This document shows, piece by piece, positions 6,857 to 11,739 of a stretch of DNA of 11,739 nucleotides. The notes under the pieces are model-generated. The model searched no databases. It was given only the letters and a program-made list of their open reading frames with translations, and was not told the origin of the DNA. Each line of letters starts with the position of its first letter. The stretch's first letter is position 1. The DNA is from Pseudomonadales bacterium. GTDB lineage: Bacteria > Pseudomonadota > Gammaproteobacteria > Pseudomonadales > Moraxellaceae. The position numbers and the translations under genes were made by a program. The stretch covers positions 1 to 11,739 of the forward strand of contig JABEVH010000286.1 of the NCBI GenBank assembly GCA_013043915.1. Reading direction: 5' to 3'.

Positions 6857-7629
6857 GCCGAGACCTTGGCCACTCGCGCCGCTGTTCTTAGCACCAGACC
6901 ACGCGGTGATAGCCGCAACAGAAAAGGCAAAGGCTTATTCATCCAGCCGCTAATCACGGCACCACGCTCTTTCCACATAGCCTTGTAGGCCGTCTCAGCG
7001 ACCAGTTCAGGTGTATCCATGATCCGAGTAATCAACGTTCCTCCATTCCCGGCAACTTCATGAAACTCGGTAGCAGTTGCCCCTGGGCAAAGGGTCGTAA
7101 CACCTATATTTTGACCACGCAGCTCAAAGCGCAGCGCTTCTGAAAATGAAAGTACATAGGCCTTGCTTGCCGCATACACGGCAAAATTTGGACAAGGCAT
7201 CAGTCCAACTACCGATGAGACATTCAAGATACGCCCAAAACCACGTTCATGCATCCCGGGCAGCACAAAATGAGTTAACTCGGTCAACGTCACCATATTC
7301 AATTGCATCATCTGCTGCCAACCCGACAGCTCACTCTCAGCAAAAGAACCGTTCGTGCCAAAACCCGCATTATTAACCAAAACATCGACATGCAATCCCA
7401 AATTCTGCAAACGAGCATGCAGTTGAGCAGCCGCTCCTGCTATGGCAAGATCCTGGGCCAGCACCTGTACCTTGATTCCAAAGTGCTCACGCAGCTCTGC
7501 AGCCAAGTCATTCAAAGCCTGTTCCCGTCGTGCCACCAAAATAAGTTCATGTTTATCTTGGGCAAAACGGTGGGCCAGAGCTTTACCTATGCCACTTGAT
7601 GCCCCTGTGATCAATACCTGATAGCTCAT
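6853..7629 (-). CDS. SDR family NAD(P)-dependent oxidoreductase
   Basis: A classical short-chain dehydrogenase of 258 residues, predicted cytosolic. The Rossmann nucleotide-binding motif TGASSGIG is at 8-15, with basic ARR (33-35) after the second strand, which favours NADPH. NNAG is at 86-89, and the catalytic set is Ser139 (NVSS), Tyr152 and Lys156 (YAASK). PG with ATATEF follows, as expected. The sequence resembles DltE/YqjQ-like SDRs; the substrate cannot be told. The start ATG is preceded by a perfect AAAGGAGG (7637-7644 on the plus strand) 7 bases away. It lies 24 nt downstream of the flavin oxidoreductase gene on the same strand, so the two are very probably co-transcribed. Its TAG stop overlaps the TAA stop of the convergent DUF3108 gene, with no terminator hairpin between. 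Confidence 0.92.
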   Translation of the reverse strand: MSYQVLITGASSGIGKALAHRFAQDKHELILVARREQALNDLAAELREHFGIKVQVLAQDLAIAGAAAQLHARLQNLGLHVDVLVNNAGFGTNGSFAESELSGWQQMMQLNMVTLTELTHFVLPGMHERGFGRILNVSSVVGLMPCPNFAVYAASKAYVLSFSEALRFELRGQNIGVTTLCPGATATEFHEVAGNGGTLITRIMDTPELVAETAYKAMWKERGAVISGWMNKPLPFLLRLSPRGLVLRTAARVAKVSA

Positions 7630-7653
7630 GATGTTTCCTCCTTTATAAATCGA

Positions 7654-8892
7654 TCAGGCTCGTGCCCGACGCGTACGGTATGTATTCCAACCTGAAGCCA
7701 GCAAAACCTTGGCTAAAGAAGCCAGAGCACTTTCTCCTGGCTTAGTCGCTTTACCTGCAGCCAAACGGCGTAATTGCCGACCGTACCAGGCCACTTCCAT
7801 CAGGGCCATACGATCTATCGCGGCTATCCCCGTGGTAATTCGTTCTGGAGTTGAGTACAGTGCCTCTCCTCCCTTTAATATCCTTGCAGAAAACTCCGGA
7901 TCTATAGCCAGGGGGCGAGCGACGCCGATGATATCCAAGGCACCTGAGTGCAAGGCATCCAGCATACCCTGACGTGTACGAAAACCGCCGGTTACCATCA
8001 GGGGTGTTTTCACGCGTGCTCGAACTTTCTCAGCAAAATCCAGAAAATAGGCTTCTCGCTCACGCGTGCTTTGCTTGAGTCCCACACTCATTTTGGGGGA
8101 CTCATAAGTTCCACCCGAGATCTCAATCAAATCGATGCCAGCCTCAGCCAAGGCATCAATCAAGTGCATGGACTCTTCTTCGCTGAAACCGCCTTTCTGA
8201 AAATCAGCAGAATTCAACTTGATCCCCACCGGAAAATCTGCCCCCACGGCGTCACGTATGGAACGGTAAACGTCAAGCACAAACCGTCTTCTGTTGGCTT
8301 CACTCCCACCAAAGCTGTCCTGACGTTGATTATGGCGGGCTGAAAGAAACTGAGACACTAGGTAGCCATGCGCCCCATGAATCTGCACACCGCTAAATCC
8401 TGCCTCCTTGGCCAAAGCTGCAGCTCGACCAAACCTGCGGATAATGTCCTCAATCTCTGCAACGGTTAGCTCGCGCGGCACCTCAAAAAAACGGCTGAGT
8501 TCTTCACCAAAACCTATAGCAGAAGGAGCCACCGTTTCATGATTTAAACCCTTAGGTGCCTGCTTGCCTGGATGATTGAGCTGCATCCAGCATGCCGTGT
8601 CATGGGCAGTTCCTGCCTGCGCCCAAGATTTTAATAGCAGCATATCCTCGTTGTTTTCCAAAGCCACATTATTAGGCTCACCCAAAGCCCGCCGATCCAC
8701 CATGACATTACCCGTGATCAACAACCCCGTACCTCCTGCCGACCAAGCAGCATACAAACGCGGCAAAGCATCTGTCACATGATTATCCACGCTACCCAGC
8801 GCCTCACTCATGGCTGATTTTGCCAGTCGATTGCGTAGCAGAGTACCATTAGGCAGGGTAAGTGGCTGTTGTAGCAAATCTAACATAATCAC
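7654..8892 (-). CDS. NADH:flavin oxidoreductase, Old Yellow Enzyme family
   Basis: An FMN-dependent ene-reductase of the OYE family: a TIM barrel that reduces activated C=C bonds or related electrophiles with NAD(P)H. Seen here, numbered from GTG at 8892: an N-terminal PLTLPNGTLLRNRLAKSAMSE strand and FMN contact region, QLNHPGKQ (104-111), the substrate-binding pair His172/His175 in IHGAHGYLVSQFLSARHNQRQD, FPVGIKLNS, MVTGGFRTR and the phosphate-binding DIIGVARPLAIDP. It is the single-domain form: no 4Fe-4S or FAD domain as in full-size dienoyl-CoA reductases. An unusual ~55-residue C-terminal extension ends in Arg-rich sequence. The better start is ATG at 8886 (410 residues), 5-7 bases after AAGGAAG. 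It is the first gene of a two-gene operon with the SDR and divergent from the ArsR regulator. Confidence 0.92.
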   Translation of the reverse strand: MIMLDLLQQPLTLPNGTLLRNRLAKSAMSEALGSVDNHVTDALPRLYAAWSAGGTGLLITGNVMVDRRALGEPNNVALENNEDMLLLKSWAQAGTAHDTACWMQLNHPGKQAPKGLNHETVAPSAIGFGEELSRFFEVPRELTVAEIEDIIRRFGRAAALAKEAGFSGVQIHGAHGYLVSQFLSARHNQRQDSFGGSEANRRRFVLDVYRSIRDAVGADFPVGIKLNSADFQKGGFSEEESMHLIDALAEAGIDLIEISGGTYESPKMSVGLKQSTREREAYFLDFAEKVRARVKTPLMVTGGFRTRQGMLDALHSGALDIIGVARPLAIDPEFSARILKGGEALYSTPERITTGIAAIDRMALMEVAWYGRQLRRLAAGKATKPGESALASLAKVLLASGWNTYRTRRARA

Positions 8893-8918
8893 TTCCTTTT
8901 CAAGGTCGATGCGGCCAT

Positions 8919-8947
8919 AAGCTAAACGTTAGTTCGATATTTGTCAA
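8919..8947 (-). promoter_or_regulatory. Predicted sigma-70 promoter of the OYE-SDR operon
   Basis: On the minus strand a perfect -35 TTGACA (8942-8947) is followed after 17 bases by TAGCTT (8919-8924), a weak -10 with 3 of 6 matches. The -35 lies inside the 22-bp palindrome, so a repressor bound there would block the polymerase. The -10 is the weak part of the prediction. Confidence 0.45.
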
Positions 8948-8955
8948 ATTATCGA
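8934..8955. promoter_or_regulatory. 22-bp imperfect palindrome, candidate ArsR operator
   Basis: The sequence runs TCGATA ... TATCGA, with 6 perfect pairs at each end and two more internal pairs on each side (16 of 22 positions symmetric). It is AT-rich, sits in the divergent intergenic region beside an arsR-type gene and covers the -35 of the OYE operon. This position and symmetry are typical for a dimeric winged-helix repressor site. Binding is inferred. Confidence 0.5.
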
Positions 8956-8982
8956 TTTGAGATGGCTGTGTATATGACATCA

Positions 8983-8991
8983 TGCTACACT
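8983..8991 (+). promoter_or_regulatory. Possible extended -10 element for the arsR operon
   Basis: TGCTACACT fits TGnTATAAT (4 of 6 in the hexamer plus the TG). No -35 at standard spacing is evident. Transcription would start near 8998, within the second copy of the operator-like repeat, which would suit autorepression. Confidence 0.3.
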
Positions 8992-9006
8992 TCGACACTT
9001 GTCAAA
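8991..9006 (+). repeat. Second copy of operator-like repeat near the arsR start
   Basis: TTCGACACTTGTCAAA matches TTCGATATTTGTCAAA at 8933-8948 in 14 of 16 positions, in the same orientation and 58 bp downstream. The first copy is the left part of the palindrome. The second lacks the matching right arm. Two similar sites flanking the start of a regulator gene suggest autoregulation. Confidence 0.45.
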
Positions 9007-9023
9007 GCATCTTGAGGATCATC

Positions 9024-9344
9024 ATGCTCTGCCGTATGAATACACATGAAATATCTGAACTCTCTGACTTGTCGAGAGCATTTAAGGCTCTGGCCAACCC
9101 CAACCGACTGGCCATTTATCTGGAAGTTTTGCGCCATAGCGAAACGGCTGTTAAAAGCTGTGGACTGTCTGAATTGATTGATCGCCTGGAAATTGGTGCA
9201 CCCACGGTATCGCATCACACCAAGGAATTAGTGCAAGCAGGCCTGATACGTGTTGAAAAGGATGGAAAATTTCTACGTTGCCGCCTAAATCCTGCCATGC
9301 GCGACAAACTGAGTGATTTTTTTTCCAGACCCGATCAGGAGTAA
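9024..9344 (+). CDS. ArsR-family winged helix-turn-helix transcriptional regulator
   Basis: A small dimeric DNA-binding regulator. The 106-residue form starts at ATG 9024, 6 bases after GAGG (9014-9017); an in-frame ATG at 8982 lacks a Shine-Dalgarno. The ArsR pattern is plain: LSRAFKALANPNRLAIYLEVL (about 16-36), the recognition helix IGAPTVSHHTKELVQAGLI (57-75), then the wing RVEKDGKFLRCRLNP. The metal-binding ELCVCD-type motif of true arsenic sensors is absent. Cys3, Cys46 and Cys86 are the only cysteines, so metal sensing through the classical site is unlikely; a thiol or other ligand switch is possible but unproven. It is divergent from the OYE-SDR operon, followed after 3 nt by the hydrolase, and likely represses both directions. 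Confidence 0.9.
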   Translation: MLCRMNTHEISELSDLSRAFKALANPNRLAIYLEVLRHSETAVKSCGLSELIDRLEIGAPTVSHHTKELVQAGLIRVEKDGKFLRCRLNPAMRDKLSDFFSRPDQE

Positions 9345-9347
9345 GCG

Positions 9348-10172
9348 ATGCAGGTTCATCATCTCAATTGCGGCAGCCTTTGCCCTCATGGGCGGCGCTT
9401 GCTCAGCGGCCAGGGTGGCTGGTTGGCTCCTGCTGAACTTTGCTGTCATTGCCTCTTGCTGGAAACCCGGCATGGTTTGGTGTTGGTGGACACAGGCTTT
9501 GGGCTACAGGATATACGCCATCCACATCGACTAGGTGCTGCGTTCCGTTGGGTCAGCCAACCTCTCCTCCAAGAAAACGAAACCGTCCTACGCCAAATTG
9601 AAGCCATGGGGTTTCATAACCGTGATGTTCGCCACATTATCCTCACGCACCTTGACCTCGACCATGCCGGCGGCATGGCTGATTTTCCTCAAGCACTGGT
9701 ACATATTCACCGCCCTGAATTACAAGCGGCTTACGAGCCGGAGACGTTACAAGAACGAGGGCGCTACCGCGCCATGCAATGGCGACATGTTCCGCGCTGG
9801 GTTATCCATGAAGAACAAGGTGAAACTTGGCTGGGTTTCAAGGGTATACGCGCCTTGCCTGGAACCGACGATGAAGTCTTACTCATTCCTCTACCCGGCC
9901 ATACCCGCGGGCATTGCGCCATCGCCATACATAGCGATACCGGATGGCTATTGCATGCGGGTGATGCCTATTTTTTCCATGGAGAAATCGAACATCCGGC
10001 GCATTGCCCTCCTGGCTTAAAAGCTCTACAGAATCTGCTGCAGTTCAATGGCCAGCAACGCAGGCATAATCTGGCCAGATTACAGCAATTGGCCCAGCAA
10101 CACCGAACTGACCTGCATATTTTCTGCGCGCATGACCCTTATGAACTGCAACAATTGAGAAGTTCGGTTTGA
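9348..10172 (+). CDS. MBL-fold metallo-hydrolase
   Basis: A metallo-beta-lactamase-fold hydrolase of 274 residues with no signal peptide. The metal ligands can be followed: THLDLDHAGG (His101, Asp103, Asp105, His106), PGHTRGH (His185), HAGDAYF (Asp206) and CAHDP (His262). In the usual HxHxDH the second His is Asp103 here, a variant also known in relatives. VDTGFG (48-53) precedes the first motif, as expected. The overall build is like the lactonase/glyoxalase II-like side of the superfamily; the substrate is unknown. The start is well supported: AGGAG (9337-9341) 6 bases before ATG and 3 nt after the arsR stop, so it is co-transcribed with arsR. Its stop overlaps the TTG start of the ABC exporter by 4 nt. 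Confidence 0.9.
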   Translation: MQVHHLNCGSLCPHGRRLLSGQGGWLAPAELCCHCLLLETRHGLVLVDTGFGLQDIRHPHRLGAAFRWVSQPLLQENETVLRQIEAMGFHNRDVRHIILTHLDLDHAGGMADFPQALVHIHRPELQAAYEPETLQERGRYRAMQWRHVPRWVIHEEQGETWLGFKGIRALPGTDDEVLLIPLPGHTRGHCAIAIHSDTGWLLHAGDAYFFHGEIEHPAHCPPGLKALQNLLQFNGQQRRHNLARLQQLAQQHRTDLHIFCAHDPYELQQLRSSV

Positions 10173-11716
10173 GTACATTGCGCGATGACTGGCGTACGCT
10201 CCAGACCCTGCTACCCCTGTTATGGCGCTTTCCAACCCGAGTTATTTTGGCTTTGTGCTGCCTGCTGGGAGCCAAGATCGCCAATGTCAGTCTACCCCTG
10301 CTACTGAAACAGATTGTAGATCACCTGTCTCATCCTCATGGCCGACTGCTGACCGTACCCCTTGCCTTGATACTGGGCTATGGTGCCCTGCGCCTGTTGA
10401 CTACCCTGCTGGCTGAATTGCGTGATGTCGTTTTTGCCAAAGTGGCGCAAAACACCATACGACAAACCGCAGTGCAAACATTCCGTCACTTGCATGAACT
10501 TAGCCTGGCTTTTCATCTCAATCGTCATTCCGGGGCGTTAAGCAGTGATATGGCTCGCGGCACCCGAGGCATAGGTTCATTACTCAGTTTCATGCTGTTT
10601 AATATCCTGCCTACGGTTTTTGAAATCGTCATGATTACCGTTTTACTGGTGACGCTCTATGATTGGCGATTTGCTGCCGTTACCTTGGTAACCGTGATTG
10701 TTTACGTCACATTTACCTTAAGAGTCACCGAATGGCGTAACCGCCATCGCCGTCAGATGAACGAACTTGACAGCACAGCCAACGCCAAATCCATGGATGC
10801 CCTGATCAATTACGAAACCGTCAAATACTTTGGCAATGAGCACTATGAAGCTGACCGTTACGATGCAGCCTTGGCCCGCTGGGAAAAGGCTTCCATAGCA
10901 AACGAGCTCTCCATGGCTTGGCTTAATACCGGTCAGGCCGGCATCATCGCTGTCGGGGTGACCCTGCTTGTGCTGCTAGCGGCGCAGGGTGTCGTGCAAC
11001 ACCACATGACCCTAGGTGACTTGGTTGCTGTTAACACCTTTCTCATACAACTCTATGCTCCCTTAAATTTGCTCGGCATGGCTTATCGCGAGATACGTCA
11101 AGCTCTGACCGATATGGAGCGCATGTTCAAATTACGTGACATCCCCATTGCCGTAGCTGATCGCCCTGGGGCTGAAGAACTAAAAGCCTCCAGCATGGAT
11201 ATTGAGTTTAAGCATGTGAGCTTTTCCTATGACCCGCGACATCCTTTATTACACGATGTCAGCTTTCATCTACGGCCAGGTCAAAAGATAGCCATCGTAG
11301 GTCCCTCAGGAGCCGGCAAATCGACCGTGAGCCGACTGCTCTACCGATTTTATGATGTTGAGGAGGGACAAATCCTGGTTAATGGCAAAGACCTTAGGTC
11401 ATACACCCAGGCAAGTCTGCGTCGGCATATGGGCGTTGTACCGCAGGATACCGTCCTGTTTAATGATACCCTGGCCTACAACATTGCTTACGGCCGCACC
11501 CTGGCGACAGAAACTGAAGTCCGTCAGGCAGCGCAAGGCGCTCATATTCTCAATTTTATTGAAGCTCAACCAGATGGTTGGCAAACGCGAGTGGGTGAAC
11601 GTGGATTAAAACTTTCTGGAGGAGAAAAACAGCGAGTAGCTGTCAGGCTCCGTGTGATCATATACCTGTTCGTAGCTGGCCACTCTTTAAAGCCCGAGCT
11701 ATTTTATGCACAATGA
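10169..11716 (+). CDS. Atm1-type ABC exporter, 3' end truncated (probably nonfunctional)
   Basis: A fused membrane/ATPase half-transporter of the Atm1 (ABCB7/HMT1) group, exporters of glutathione-linked sulfur or metal compounds. Residues about 20-320 hold the six-helix membrane domain, with the group hallmark NYETVKYFGNEHYEADRY. The ATPase domain starts at about 348, with Walker A GPSGAGKS (378-385), the Q-loop VVPQD and signature LSGGE (482-486). After Ala491 (codon ending 11641) the sequence stops resembling any ABC protein. The expected IARTLLKNP, Walker B, D-loop and H-switch are missing, and the frame closes after about 24 unrelated residues. No other frame restores the expected continuation, so this is a junction and not a simple frameshift. 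The full family length is about 600 residues. The start TTG overlaps the preceding stop (TTGA). Confidence 0.88.
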   Translation: MSTLRDDWRTLQTLLPLLWRFPTRVILALCCLLGAKIANVSLPLLLKQIVDHLSHPHGRLLTVPLALILGYGALRLLTTLLAELRDVVFAKVAQNTIRQTAVQTFRHLHELSLAFHLNRHSGALSSDMARGTRGIGSLLSFMLFNILPTVFEIVMITVLLVTLYDWRFAAVTLVTVIVYVTFTLRVTEWRNRHRRQMNELDSTANAKSMDALINYETVKYFGNEHYEADRYDAALARWEKASIANELSMAWLNTGQAGIIAVGVTLLVLLAAQGVVQHHMTLGDLVAVNTFLIQLYAPLNLLGMAYREIRQALTDMERMFKLRDIPIAVADRPGAEELKASSMDIEFKHVSFSYDPRHPLLHDVSFHLRPGQKIAIVGPSGAGKSTVSRLLYRFYDVEEGQILVNGKDLRSYTQASLRRHMGVVPQDTVLFNDTLAYNIAYGRTLATETEVRQAAQGAHILNFIEAQPDGWQTRVGERGLKLSGGEKQRVAVRLRVIIYLFVAGHSLKPELFYAQ

Positions 11717-11739
11717 TCAGCGATCTCACCGAGTCATAA
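11642..11739. other. Foreign sequence at the junction that truncates the ABC gene
   Basis: From about 11642 to the window end the sequence has no relation to an ABC ATPase in any frame. It starts GTCAGGCTCCGTGTGATC. The abrupt break inside a conserved motif is best explained by an inserted mobile element whose end is near 11642, or by a deletion or rearrangement. Too little is visible to name the element or find its partner end. Confidence 0.5.
11658..11738 (-). CDS. Possible C-terminal end of a partial gene in the inserted sequence
   Basis: On the minus strand a frame enters from beyond the window end and runs 26 codons without a stop to TGA at 11658-11660. The peptide is basic and helix-like near its end (KIARALKSGQLRTGI). 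Stopping about 16 bases inside the proposed junction is what a transposase gene often does at an element end. With 26 residues and no recognised motif this is tentative. Confidence 0.2.
   Translation of the reverse strand, partial: YDSVRSLIIVHKIARALKSGQLRTGI

Noticed and set aside
6830..6900. Bidirectional terminator between the convergent DUF3108 and SDR genes
   Set aside because: The stop codons overlap and no GC-rich hairpin with a T-run was seen on either strand.
11639..11739. Simple frameshift in the ABC gene
   Set aside because: All three plus frames after 11641 were read; none gives the expected IARTLLKNP or Walker B sequence, so a sequence junction fits better.

Overview
The window looks like part of a betaproteobacterial chromosome of moderate GC. 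The basis is the order thiD-thiE-hemL followed by a DUF3108 protein, which I associate from memory with Nitrosomonadales-like Betaproteobacteria, plus the use of HemJ for the protoporphyrinogen oxidation step. The genus cannot be fixed from sequence alone. No rRNA, tRNA or CRISPR array was seen.

Layout. (1) 2-1762: an apparently complete IS66-family insertion sequence of the single-transposase type, with recognisable 13-bp ends that begin GTAAC. (2) 1763-2418: about 650 bases with no convincing gene. The last 100 bases before hemJ hold overlapping inverted repeats and a hairpin that covers the likely ribosome binding site. (3) 2419-6856, plus strand: a tightly packed run of hemJ, thiD, thiE, hemL and a DUF3108 protein. 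Its junctions are gaps of 4 and 5 nt or overlaps of 10 and 4 nt. It combines two steps of tetrapyrrole synthesis (glutamate-1-semialdehyde to aminolevulinate; protoporphyrinogen to protoporphyrin) with the two enzymes that make and use HMP pyrophosphate for thiamine. (4) 7629-6853 and 8892-7654, minus strand: an Old Yellow Enzyme-type flavin oxidoreductase followed by a short-chain dehydrogenase, an evident two-gene operon converging on the DUF3108 gene. (5) 9024 to the window end, plus strand: an ArsR-type regulator, a metallo-beta-lactamase-fold hydrolase and an Atm1-type ABC exporter, divergent from (4). The shared intergenic region has a 22-bp imperfect palindrome over a perfect TTGACA -35 box, and a 14/16 copy of its left part 58 bp away.

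The ABC exporter is broken. Its reading frame is normal through the LSGGE signature, then turns after about residue 491 into unrelated sequence that lacks Walker B and everything beyond it. The last ~98 bases are probably the edge of a second inserted element or a rearrangement junction.

The most interesting points are: the DUF3108 protein, whose N-terminus copies TonB (Ser16 and His20 in the membrane helix, then a Pro/Glu-rich linker) but carries DUF3108 instead of a TonB C-terminal domain, with a histidine-rich stretch between; the divergent regulator/OYE/SDR/MBL/Atm1 cluster, which looks like one regulated detoxification unit; and the structured hemJ leader.
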